NCBI GenBank assembly: GCA_001897035.1 | Contig: MKRS01000564.1 | Coordinates: forward strand, 1 to 6,637 | Source: Bacteroidales bacterium 45-6 | Lineage (GTDB): Bacteria > Bacteroidota > Bacteroidia > Bacteroidales > Dysgonomonadaceae | Direction: 5' to 3' | Length of the DNA: 6,637 nucleotides | Shown here: positions 1-6,178 of the stretch, piece after piece | How the letters are laid out: each line of letters begins with the position of its first letter | How positions within the stretch are numbered: position 1 is the stretch's first letter | Program-made: the position numbers and the translations under genes | Notes under the pieces: model-generated | What the model was told of the DNA's origin: nothing | Database searches by the model: none | Seen by the model: only the letters and a program-made list of their open reading frames with translations

Positions 1-84
1 TTGCAGGATTTATCCGAAAATCTGTCACTTTGTATAAAACTACACGTATTCAGTTATATCAAGCCAGATGTCAACGTCCATTTT

Positions 85-336
85 CTCGCCGTGTCTGCTT
101 GAACTCTCGCCGTGACTGCTTGAACTCGCATCGTGACTGCTTGAACTCTCGCCGTGTCTGCTTGGACTCGCACCGTGACTTCTTGGACTCGCATCGTGAC
201 TGCTTGAACTCTCACCGTGACTTCTTGGACTCTCACCGTGACTGCTTGAACTCGCACCGTGTCTTCTTGGACTCGCACCGTTTCTTCTTGAACTCCCACC
301 GTGACTGCTACAACTCCCACCGTTGCCGCTTCCTCT
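85..336. repeat. 21-bp tandem repeat array (minisatellite), about 12 units
   Basis: Eleven units of exactly 21 bp run from 85 to 315, and a degenerate twelfth ends at 336. The typical plus-strand unit is CTCACCGTGACT followed by GCTTGAACT. Variation is confined to a few columns: column 2 (T/G/C), 4 (G/A), 5 (C/T), 9-10 (GT/GA/TT), 13 (G/T) and 18 (A/G). The last two units drift most. Because 21 is a multiple of three and the unit has no stop, open frames appear on both strands as heptapeptide repeats, for example V-R-V-Q-A-V-T on the minus strand and S-H-R-D-C-L-N on the plus strand. Those frames start inside or at the edge of the array, have no recognisable domain, and the substitutions do not clearly favour one frame. 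I therefore call it non-coding. It lies upstream of the SPFH gene and ends about 110 bp before its start. Its function is unknown. Confidence 0.95.
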
Positions 337-406
337 CATTCGCAAAAACAGTGGGGCGTCCGCTCTGATATTTGTCATTTATTTCAGAAAACCAAATTAA
401 TATGCT

Positions 407-414
407 TACATTCG
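407..414 (+). promoter_or_regulatory. possible -7 promoter box of the SPFH gene
   Basis: TACATTCG matches seven of eight positions of the Bacteroidota -7 consensus TAnnTTTG. It would start transcription near 421, leaving a leader of about 25 nt before the ATG at 447. No TTTG -33 box is seen at the usual 19-21 bp upstream, so the call is weak. The leader has no Shine-Dalgarno sequence, as is common in this phylum. Confidence 0.3.
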
Positions 415-446
415 CATAGTATTAACCAAATAAACTGAAACACATC

Positions 447-1391
447 ATGAGTTATTTTTTATGGGCTTTGATAGCTATCGTTGCTATGATAATATTATCG
501 GGCTTTGTGACTGTGAACCAGGGCTACGTGGCCGTAATCACCGTTTTCGGGAAGTATCGCCGCATCATGGCACCGGGGCTTAACCTGCGCATCCCGATCA
601 TTGAGCAGATATACCGGAAAATCTCCATCCAGAACCGTTCCGTGGAACTGGAATTTCAGGCTGTTACTCAGGATCAGGCAAATGTTTACTTCAAGGCAAT
701 GTTGCTGTATGCCGTCATCAATCAAAGTGAGGAGACGATCAAAAACGTGGCTTTCAAGTTTGTGGACGACCGGAATTTCATGCAGGCGTTGATCCGCACC
801 ATCGAGGGAACGATCCGTAGTTTTGTGGCAACAAAAAAGCAAGCGGAGATTCTGGGACTTCGCACCGAAATTGTGGAGGAAGTGAAGCTCCACTTGGACG
901 GTACCTTGGAGCAATGGGGCTACCACATGATCGATATTCAGTTGAACGATATTACGTTTGATGCGGAAATCATCAAGTCGATGGCCAAGGTGGTGGCTTC
1001 GAATAATTTGAAGGCGGCTGCCGAAAACGAAGGCCAAGCCCTTTTGATAACCAAAACCAAAGCTGCAGAAGCTGAAGGCAACGCGATCAAGATTTCGGCT
1101 TTGGCGGAGAAAGAGGCTGCCATGCAAAGAGGGCAGGGGATAGCTTTGTTTCGTCAGGAAGTGGCCAAAGGGATGGCGAGCGCAGCCAAGGAAATGACAG
1201 ATGCGGATTTGGATGCATCTTTCCTTTTGTTTAGCATGTGGACGGAAGCCATCAAAAACTTTGCGGAAAACGGAAAGGGAAACGTGATTTTCTTGGATGG
1301 ATCAACAGATGGGATGCAAAAAACAATCCACCAAATGATGGCAGCCAGCAGGCTTACCACCTTGGACGACGAAAAGCCGTCAGCAAATTAG
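447..1391 (+). CDS. SPFH/band-7 domain membrane protein (stomatin/prohibitin-like)
   Basis: This 314-aa protein has one N-terminal membrane segment (about residues 3-23). It is followed by an SPFH/band-7 domain (about 25-200) with the typical opening V-N-Q-G-Y-V-A-V, then F-G-K-Y-R-R and A-P-G-L-N-L-R-I-P. An Ala/Glu/Lys-rich helical stretch (about 185-245) matches the coiled coil through which these proteins oligomerise. Known family members form ring- or cage-like assemblies on membranes and scaffold lipid microdomains or membrane proteases. The precise role here is inferred only from that. The protein is a little shorter than HflK and close to HflC in length, but no paired HflK/HflC gene or NfeD partner is next to it. 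The ATG at 447 gives a start directly before the hydrophobic segment. A strong terminator follows the stop, so the gene is probably monocistronic. The family call is secure; the specific function is unknown. Confidence 0.93.
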   Translation: MSYFLWALIAIVAMIILSGFVTVNQGYVAVITVFGKYRRIMAPGLNLRIPIIEQIYRKISIQNRSVELEFQAVTQDQANVYFKAMLLYAVINQSEETIKNVAFKFVDDRNFMQALIRTIEGTIRSFVATKKQAEILGLRTEIVEEVKLHLDGTLEQWGYHMIDIQLNDITFDAEIIKSMAKVVASNNLKAAAENEGQALLITKTKAAEAEGNAIKISALAEKEAAMQRGQGIALFRQEVAKGMASAAKEMTDADLDASFLLFSMWTEAIKNFAENGKGNVIFLDGSTDGMQKTIHQMMAASRLTTLDDEKPSAN

Positions 1392-1439
1392 AGGTTCATA
1401 TCTCGTCTTTCCTTATACTCAACGAACAAATACATAAAC

Positions 1440-1475
1440 CTGAAGCGTGGAAGCGACACGTTTCAGTTTTTTTTT
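1440..1475 (+). terminator. intrinsic terminator after the SPFH gene
   Basis: The left arm CTGAAGCGTG (1440-1449) pairs with CACGTTTCAG (1457-1466) over 10 bp with one G-U pair, around a 7-nt loop. Nine T residues follow at 1467-1475. This is a textbook rho-independent terminator 48 bp after the SPFH stop. It also argues against an upstream in-frame ATG at 1447 as start of the permease, because that ATG lies inside the stem. Confidence 0.9.
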
Positions 1476-1478
1476 GCT

Positions 1479-1486
1479 TAGATTTG
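1479..1486 (+). promoter_or_regulatory. -7 promoter box of the permease gene
   Basis: TAGATTTG is an exact match to the Bacteroidota -7 consensus TAnnTTTG, placed three bases after the T-run of the preceding terminator. Transcription would begin near 1493, with a leader of roughly 80 nt before the ATG at 1576. The -33 TTTG box is not evident at normal spacing. Confidence 0.5.
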
Positions 1487-1575
1487 CCGTGTCTGTTGTC
1501 GGTTTTGCTTTTGATAGGCAATTTCTACGGAGTTCAAAATCAAGAAAGTTTCAATTACTAAAACAGAAGTGCGAT

Positions 1576-2664
1576 ATGTTGAATTCATCTACGGAAAATC
1601 GTTTTCGAGAAAAGTACTGGTTAGTGTCTTTGATCGTGTTGATCGTTGTGCTGGGTATGATCAATATTTACTCCTTGTGGCCTTATTTGGGTAGCGTGCT
1701 GGGGGCCTTCACGTTGTATGTTCTGGTAAGGGGCCAACTTCTTTGGCTGACCGAAAAGAAGAAAGTGGGGCGCAAACTGGGGGCGGCGTTGCTGCTGATC
1801 GAGGTCACTATCTTTTTCCTGATACCGATAGTGGTTGTGGTGCTCCTCCTTATCAACAAACTGCAAAACACCACCATCGATATTTCATTCCTGATAAGGG
1901 AAATGGACCAGTATTTGCAGATCATCAAAGACAAAACGGGTTTCGATTTGCTGAGTCCAAGCGCAATAGGCTCTATTCCCAAAATCACGGGACAAATACT
2001 TCAATCCCTTTTGAGCGGAGTTAGCAGTCTTTTTATTAATGTAATCTTGTTGATATTTGTACTCTATTTCATGCTTGTCAGTCAGAAGGAAATCGAAAAA
2101 TACATGTATGACTTGCTTCCGTTTCGGGCCGAAAATAAGAAAATAATGCTTCATGAAGCCAAAGTGATTATCAATTCCAATGCCTTTGGGATTCCATTGC
2201 TGGCCCTCATCCAGGGAGGTTTTGCCTATCTTGGCTATCTTATTTTTGGGGTCGATGAACCCTTCCTTTATGCTTTGTTTACCGGTTTTGCGACAATTAT
2301 CCCGATTTTTGGCACGGCTTTGGTTTGGGCTCCGGTGTGCATTTTTCTCTTTATTACCAAGGACTGGGGAAATGCTATTGGATTGACGCTCTATTGCCTG
2401 TTGGTCATATCCAACGTGGACAATGTGGCGCGCCTTATTCTCCAAAAGAAGATGGGCGACATTCATCCGCTGATAACGGTTTTTGGCGTTTTGGTCGGGC
2501 TGTACGTGTTTGGCTTTTGGGGGATTATCTTTGGCCCGCTGATTCTTTCCTTGTTCTGTTTGTTTGTGGATTTCTTCAAAAAAGAATACCTCGACAGGGC
2601 AAATCCGGCAGATGAAGTTGTGTATGCACCGCAGATAGATACGACAAAAGAAGAGAACTCTTAG
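1576..2664 (+). CDS. AI-2E/PerM-family (UPF0118) membrane permease
   Basis: This 362-aa polytopic inner-membrane protein has about eight hydrophobic segments: roughly residues 14-33, 35-55, 68-95, 150-168, 203-225, 229-261, 264-284 and 300-334. Between segments 3 and 4 is the soluble region of about 55 residues usual for the family. Family signatures are A-L-I-Q-G-G-F-A-Y-L-G (210-220), F-A-T-I-I-P-I-F-G-T-A-L-V-W-A-P (238-253), and the C-terminal D-N-V-A-R (282-286), I-H-P-L (297-300), G-F-W-G-I-I-F-G-P (313-321). Known members include the E. coli AI-2 exporter TqsA and YdiK/PerM proteins; some act as sodium/proton antiporters. The substrate here cannot be told. I chose the ATG at 1576 because the longer in-frame start at 1447 lies inside the upstream terminator and its extra 43 residues are not family-like. 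The length then fits the family. The gene converges on the riboswitch transcript from the right. Confidence 0.92.
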   Translation: MLNSSTENRFREKYWLVSLIVLIVVLGMINIYSLWPYLGSVLGAFTLYVLVRGQLLWLTEKKKVGRKLGAALLLIEVTIFFLIPIVVVVLLLINKLQNTTIDISFLIREMDQYLQIIKDKTGFDLLSPSAIGSIPKITGQILQSLLSGVSSLFINVILLIFVLYFMLVSQKEIEKYMYDLLPFRAENKKIMLHEAKVIINSNAFGIPLLALIQGGFAYLGYLIFGVDEPFLYALFTGFATIIPIFGTALVWAPVCIFLFITKDWGNAIGLTLYCLLVISNVDNVARLILQKKMGDIHPLITVFGVLVGLYVFGFWGIIFGPLILSLFCLFVDFFKKEYLDRANPADEVVYAPQIDTTKEENS

Positions 2665-2707
2665 AGTCACTACTGCGTAATTCAAGTAGCATAAAAAAGT
2701 TGAAAAC

Positions 2708-2747
2708 CTCCGCACCTTTACGTGAAAGAATTTCTATTTTCACGGAG
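2708..2747 (-). terminator. possible minus-strand terminator hairpin between permease and riboswitch
   Basis: CTCCG (2708-2712) and CGGAG (2743-2747) enclose a second perfect inverted repeat, CGTGAAA (2721-2727) with TTTCACG (2738-2744); the two stems share bases at 2743-2744. Read on the minus strand, the structure is followed by the T-rich run GTTTTCAACTTTTTT. It could stop RNA coming from the riboswitch before it enters the permease gene. The stem is imperfect, so this is tentative. Confidence 0.35.
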
Positions 2748-2800
2748 AGATCGCAAGGATGGCATTCTCGTCCCTTATACACTATGCTTGCACATAAAAC

Positions 2801-2831
2801 GAGGCATAAACTCTGCCGAAGTTCATGCCTC
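2801..2831. terminator. hairpin, possibly a bidirectional terminator
   Basis: GAGGCAT (2801-2807) pairs with ATGCCTC (2825-2831), and an inner AACT/AGTT stem continues after one mismatch, giving 11 pairs around a 7-nt loop. On the minus strand it is followed by GTTTTATG and on the plus strand by ATTTGTCTTT, so short T-rich tails exist both ways. It lies between the permease stop and the convergent riboswitch, where a shared terminator would be expected. Confidence 0.4.
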
Positions 2832-2900
2832 ATTTGTCTTTAATACAAGCCTGTTTGCCCAAATGTTTGCCGATAACATTTCGCAAGAGACCACAAATTC

Positions 2901-2941
2901 GAACATACGGGTACATAATTACCTAAAGAAACCCGTTGTTC
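2901..2941. repeat. inverted repeat/hairpin downstream of the riboswitch
   Basis: GAAC plus ACGGGT (2901-2912) can pair with ACCCGT plus GTTC (2931-2941) around an 18-nt loop, with a small internal asymmetry. No T-run follows on either strand, so it is not a standard terminator. It would fold in the RNA made downstream of the B12 riboswitch. Its role is unknown. Confidence 0.3.
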
Positions 2942-3026
2942 TTGTTCCAAAAAATGCAAATGTGAATTGAAAAAAAATCACATGAACTTTCCAGCCTCCG
3001 TTCCTCGCAAGAGAGTGAAAAAGATT

Positions 3027-3222
3027 CGATAGCAGGCAGGTCTTCGGACTTAACTTGGATGTCGTGCTGTCTTCCCAGTCAGAGTTCTTAGTTATAGAAC
3101 CACCAGTGACAAAAGTATTGCAGAATCCATTTTGGTAGTATTACCGCAGCGGGACTGTTCAGGATTCGCACCTGATTCCCTTTTCTCAACCATTCAGGTC
3201 TGGATGATTGAAACCCGTATCG
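3027..3222 (-). promoter_or_regulatory. cobalamin (B12) riboswitch, minus strand, with no clear target gene
   Basis: Read on the minus strand, the conserved core is plain: AAAGGGAATCAGGTGCGAAT, then CCTG and CAGTCCCGCTGCGGTAA (about 3143-3183), later CACTGG and GGGAAGAC, and at the 3' end the B12 box AAGTCCGAAGACCTGCC (3035-3051). CGATA at 3218-3222 pairs with TATCG at 3027-3031 to close stem P1, which sets the limits at 196 nt. This arrangement matches adenosyl/methyl-cobalamin riboswitches known from Bacteroidales, which usually repress btuB-type outer-membrane uptake genes or B12-independent isozymes. Here no such gene follows: the next 360 nt on its strand have only tiny frames, and then the transcript meets the 3' end of the convergent permease gene. 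An exact -7 promoter box lies just upstream. The element looks intact, so loss of the target or control of a non-coding or antisense RNA are both possible. Confidence 0.94.
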
Positions 3223-3227
3223 TGCTG

Positions 3228-3235
3228 CAAATGTA
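3228..3235 (-). promoter_or_regulatory. -7 promoter box of the riboswitch transcript
   Basis: On the minus strand this reads TACATTTG, an exact TAnnTTTG match. Transcription would start near 3221-3222, which is the first base of riboswitch stem P1. That fit between promoter and aptamer supports both calls and suggests that the riboswitch is still transcribed on its own rather than only by read-through from the methyltransferase gene. Confidence 0.55.
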
Positions 3236-3335
3236 GTGCTAATTTTCTTTCAAGGGAAGATTTTGCTGCCCTTTTTTCATTGCGCAGGAATAGAAAAATT
3301 TGATAATGGATTGGGCGTTTGGAAAGGTTAATATG

Positions 3336-3365
3336 CAACAATGAGTCGCACAACAATGAGTCGCA
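3336..3365. repeat. perfect 15-bp tandem duplication
   Basis: CAACAATGAGTCGCA occurs twice in direct succession without a mismatch (3336-3350 and 3351-3365). It lies in the gap between the methyltransferase stop and the riboswitch promoter. I did not find a copy at the other end of the restriction-modification operon, so it is not an obvious target-site duplication of that cassette. Confidence 0.9.
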
Positions 3366-3418
3366 AATTAGTTATTCCAAAGCAATTAATACAAAATGTA
3401 CTTCGGTGGAGGTAAACT

Positions 3419-5044
3419 TTAGGCTTGGTTCTTTTTGTCTCCAAATTTATCAACCAATATTTTGTCAATTTTTTCTATTATTTCTTCCCCATTTTTCTTG
3501 TTAAGAATAGCATCTTTATAATTTTTGTACAAACTTAAAATCTTATTTGCCGTCTGCTTGTCAAGCAGTCCTATATCGAGCATCATGCCTTTGTTGAGAT
3601 CGTTGGGCTCAAACTTTTGTAGTCCGTTGCCGTATTGACGGCTGTTGTCATCAAATATTTGTTTTGCGGTGTTTGTTAATAAGTAGGCGAAAAGTAAATC
3701 AATATGTATTTCGGTAAATAAGCTTGTAGGCTTTGGGTAAATGCAGTGGTAGGAAGTTAAATTCGAAATATTTGCTTCGTTTCTTATGAAGCGCAAACCT
3801 GTCCGATTAAAAACGGAAACCCAAATTGGGGCAGGCTTTCGGTTTTCTAACGAATACCAGGGGGTTCTGTTCGCTGTAAGAAATCGTTTGTCTATTCCGT
3901 CTCTTTCCCCTTTTTGTATATATTTTTTTACATTTTCATCTGTCGAGTTTTGGGCGTTGAATAGAAAAATGGCTTTGTCGTTCTGCTTTAATGCTTCAAA
4001 ATTCGTTGTTGTGAAAAACGTCGAACTTGCATCTTTTGCGCTACAAATACAAGGTAATAAATATTGCTCATCGATATTAAATTCTATGGCTTTTGATAGG
4101 TTGAAAGTAAAATATTCATTTGAGCCTGTTGCAATACCGCGAACTACTTTTGCATAGGTTGAGAAGGGTACAAGATTTTTAAATCTAATGCTATTCTGAT
4201 TTTGATAATAAGCTTTCCATTTAATAACAGGATTTAGTTCCGACTGGTGGTAGGTTTGCTTGGTATTTACAAGATCTGGATAGTTGGCAATAATATTTTC
4301 TATTTTACCCAAATCATCTAAGGACTGAATGTTGCTGAACTGAACTTTATCCGTCAGGTTGTCATTAGCGCACAATATGATTGAAGCTGTTGTTAAAGCA
4401 TCATCAAAGACATTCTCTTCAAAGTCAATGACAATTATATGTCTTAAAGTCTTGTTTTTTATTAAATAAGCTTTTACTAATTTTCCATAATCAGAGTTTA
4501 GAAATTCGGAAGGAATAATATACGCACAACGTCCGTTTATCCTCAATTGATGAATTGACTTCAATAGGAATAAGGTGTAAAGATTTGTAAAGCCATTCAA
4601 CTTACACTTTAAGTTCGTCTCAATTTCTTTTAAAATGTTTTTGTTGTCGTAGTCATGAAATTTAAAATAGGGCGGATTGCAAATAATCCCATCGTATTTA
4701 TTTTTCCAATCGTTGTACATATAATCTTGCAAAACAATATTTACGTTTTTGCTTTCATCGAAATATTGTTTTGCAAGATTAAGAATAGTTTCATCAACCT
4801 CGAATCCTTTAACTTGTACATCCTTTTTGTTATTCAATATGGCTCTTGAAAAAACACCCAATCCAAAAGCAGGTTCAAGAATCGTTTTGAGGTTCTTATT
4901 TCCTAAAATCCATTTTGCCATTAAATCAGCAATGGCAAATGGCGTAAAGAATTGTGCAAATTTTTTACGGTGTTCTATTGATATTGATTTTGAATAATCA
5001 GTTTCAATAGAATTGTCCAGAATATGTTGCGTGGTAGCTATCAT
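3419..5044 (-). CDS. N6-adenine DNA methyltransferase, type II restriction-modification (AccI-like)
   Basis: This 541-aa S-adenosylmethionine-dependent DNA methylase modifies adenine in a specific site so that the partner nuclease cannot cut. Motifs run in gamma-class order: motif X F-A-Q-F-F-T-P (29-35), motif I I-L-E-P-A-F-G-L-G-V-F (55-65), an acidic motif II at F-E-V-D (81-84), motif III L-Q-D-Y (105-108), catalytic motif IV N-P-P-Y (123-126), then G-R-C-A-Y-I-I-P-S-E-F (171-181). The last 300 or so residues form the target-recognition part. All key residues are present, so it is probably active. Its ATG overlaps the TGA of the endonuclease as TGATG, which indicates translational coupling. 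The AccI-like assignment (site GTMKAC) comes mainly from the neighbouring endonuclease and is inference. The gene is visibly more AT-rich than maf and the SPFH gene, which suggests horizontal acquisition. With the nuclease frameshifted, it may now act as an orphan methylase. Confidence 0.93.
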   Translation of the reverse strand: MIATTQHILDNSIETDYSKSISIEHRKKFAQFFTPFAIADLMAKWILGNKNLKTILEPAFGLGVFSRAILNNKKDVQVKGFEVDETILNLAKQYFDESKNVNIVLQDYMYNDWKNKYDGIICNPPYFKFHDYDNKNILKEIETNLKCKLNGFTNLYTLFLLKSIHQLRINGRCAYIIPSEFLNSDYGKLVKAYLIKNKTLRHIIVIDFEENVFDDALTTASIILCANDNLTDKVQFSNIQSLDDLGKIENIIANYPDLVNTKQTYHQSELNPVIKWKAYYQNQNSIRFKNLVPFSTYAKVVRGIATGSNEYFTFNLSKAIEFNIDEQYLLPCICSAKDASSTFFTTTNFEALKQNDKAIFLFNAQNSTDENVKKYIQKGERDGIDKRFLTANRTPWYSLENRKPAPIWVSVFNRTGLRFIRNEANISNLTSYHCIYPKPTSLFTEIHIDLLFAYLLTNTAKQIFDDNSRQYGNGLQKFEPNDLNKGMMLDIGLLDKQTANKILSLYKNYKDAILNKKNGEEIIEKIDKILVDKFGDKKNQA

Positions 5045-5337
5045 CAGAAATTATCATTTTTAATTTCTAAAATAGTTTTCAGTTGATCTATGTCGAGATA
5101 GGCTGTTCCCCCTTTGAAGGTCACATAAAACAAAAGCCTGCCTCTCTCCATTTCTTTCCTTACGCTGTCGTGCAAAGGTTCATCCACTTTTGAGGCGATT
5201 GTGATGCCTGATTTTGAGTTGATTTTTATAGTTGTTTTGTTCTGGTTTTTGGCATCGCTTTCTACCGAAAATATTGAACCCTCATTGTCCGGGTTTGATA
5301 TGATCGTTAGAATCTGCTCAAATGAAATTCCATACAC
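5044..5337 (-). CDS. C-terminal fragment of the frameshifted restriction endonuclease
   Basis: This frame of 97 codons opens with a GTG that is really an internal valine of the endonuclease. It is open upstream of that GTG through V-F-F-D-K, overlapping the N-terminal fragment. Its end, TGA at 5046-5044, overlaps the methyltransferase ATG by one base. I see no promoter or ribosome site for separate translation, so it is probably not an independent gene. Confidence 0.6.
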   Translation of the reverse strand: MYGISFEQILTIISNPDNEGSIFSVESDAKNQNKTTIKINSKSGITIASKVDEPLHDSVRKEMERGRLLFYVTFKGGTAYLDIDQLKTILEIKNDNF

Positions 5338-6143
5338 TTTGTCGAAGAAGACTTGAAAATAAAATGTGGCACATTGAAGGTCTCAATCCATTTGTAAACG
5401 ACCTTGATATCTTCAACTTTTGGCGTTATCGACAGATAATCTCGTTTTTGGATTTCCCTAATGGCAGTTTTTAGTTGTCGGAAAAGTTGTTTGACTTGTA
5501 TCAGTCTTTCCGATGAACTCCAGCTTGGTGTTCTAAAATCCGTAATGCTCAAGGTCTCCTTGGTAATACCATTTAGCAATTCGATATAATTAAATCTTGA
5601 GGGATGTTGCAAAACGTCTGAAAATTCTGCAAGAATTTTGTCTTTTGTTTGCAATGCGATTTGTGTAAACTTTTCAGTTTTTGTTTGCATTGCTTCTTCA
5701 TATCTGTCGATTAAGAATGCGCTTGACCTTACCTCGATGCCTGCAACAGCCTTTTTGACATACTCCATTATTTGGTGATGAGGTATTTGGCTGATGTCAA
5801 AGCCTAAACTGCTGTCAAAATCTACTTTATTGAAAATAAGCAAATCGGGACGTTTCCCAATAGTGTCAAGTTCAGTTTGAAAGTCTTGGTAGAAAGAGTC
5901 AAATCCATATTCACCCGCTACCAAGTCGTCTGATTTTCCATATTTTACAGCTACAAGATTTTTAGCAGTTTCGTTTATTGCTCTTGCAACAAGGTTTTCT
6001 GCCCAATCCCCCTGTTCTTTGTTTGTTATGAAGTTGGAAGATGCCTGTGTCGGTGTCCTTGCCTGGTCTCTTGGCTGCTCGAAGTCTACCAATTCAACAG
6101 GCACACATTGTGCTAATTTCTTGATCTTGTCGTAATAGTTCAT
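5307..6143 (-). CDS. N-terminal fragment of the frameshifted restriction endonuclease
   Basis: As written, translation from the ATG at 6143 gives 278 residues, of which the last 15 (after H-F-I-F) are out-of-frame. The fragment keeps the proposed catalytic region (R-P-D-L-L-I-F and E-V-R-S-S) but lacks the last hundred or so residues. An in-frame ATG at 6245 would add 34 residues; it is disfavoured because the proposed transcription start lies downstream of it. Confidence 0.7.
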   Translation of the reverse strand: MNYYDKIKKLAQCVPVELVDFEQPRDQARTPTQASSNFITNKEQGDWAENLVARAINETAKNLVAVKYGKSDDLVAGEYGFDSFYQDFQTELDTIGKRPDLLIFNKVDFDSSLGFDISQIPHHQIMEYVKKAVAGIEVRSSAFLIDRYEEAMQTKTEKFTQIALQTKDKILAEFSDVLQHPSRFNYIELLNGITKETLSITDFRTPSWSSSERLIQVKQLFRQLKTAIREIQKRDYLSITPKVEDIKVVYKWIETFNVPHFIFKSSSTKCMEFHLSRF

Positions 6144-6170
6144 CTTCTCATATTCTAAAATGGAGTACCG

Positions 6171-6178
6171 CAAAGTTA
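6171..6178 (-). promoter_or_regulatory. -7 promoter box of the restriction-modification operon
   Basis: On the minus strand this reads TAACTTTG, an exact TAnnTTTG match. It predicts a start near 6164 and a leader of about 20 nt before the ATG at 6143. No TTTG -33 box is seen at the usual distance. I see no controller-protein gene nearby, so the operon seems to be driven directly from this site. Confidence 0.5.

Larger units (their letters stand above)
5044..6143 (-). pseudogene. type II restriction endonuclease (AccI-like), split by a one-base frameshift
   Basis: Two overlapping minus-strand frames form one protein. The first reads to V-P-H-F-I-F and then drifts into 15 unrelated residues ending at 5307. 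The second continues naturally as [15 protein letters not shown]. One missing base at about 5353-5354 (for instance a C restoring F-Q-V) joins them into 366 residues. The N-terminal half carries [20 protein letters not shown] and K-R-P-D-L-L-I-F, followed 36 residues later by I-E-V-R-S-S-A-F-L, consistent with a PD-(D/E)xK-type nuclease with Arg at the usual Lys place. I recall this layout from AccI-type enzymes (GTMKAC), but could not check it. The start at 6143 is favoured because the -7 box at 6171-6178 lies inside the longer frame that begins at 6245. The gene precedes and overlaps the methyltransferase (TGATG). It may be inactivated or a base may have been lost in sequencing; the sites of the break show no classical slippery heptamer. 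Confidence 0.82.

Noticed and set aside
85..336. CRISPR array
   Set aside because: The units are directly adjacent 21-mers with no spacers, and no cas genes are present in the window.
30..378. Open frames on both strands (112, 112 and 88 codons) across the 21-bp repeats
   Set aside because: They exist because the unit length is a multiple of three and lacks stops. They overlap each other on both strands, start inside or at the edge of the array, and encode only heptad repeats with no domain.
2576..2833. Minus-strand frame of 85 codons that might be the riboswitch target
   Set aside because: Its start codon touches the 2801-2831 hairpin, its last third is the complement of the permease gene, and it has no family-like features. 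An antisense shadow is more likely, though it is the largest frame downstream of the riboswitch.
2722..2970. Plus-strand frame of 82 codons with a GTG start after the permease gene
   Set aside because: Its GTG lies inside a hairpin, there is no promoter box or recognisable domain, and it crosses the other hairpins of the intergenic region. Probably chance.
3252..3277. AAGGG/CCCTT inverted repeat followed by T residues on the plus strand
   Set aside because: The stem has only five pairs with a 12-nt loop, and no plus-strand gene ends here. Too weak to call a terminator.
3786..4157. Plus-strand frame of 123 codons inside the methyltransferase gene
   Set aside because: It is antisense to a well-supported methyltransferase with intact motifs, and has no promoter or domain of its own.
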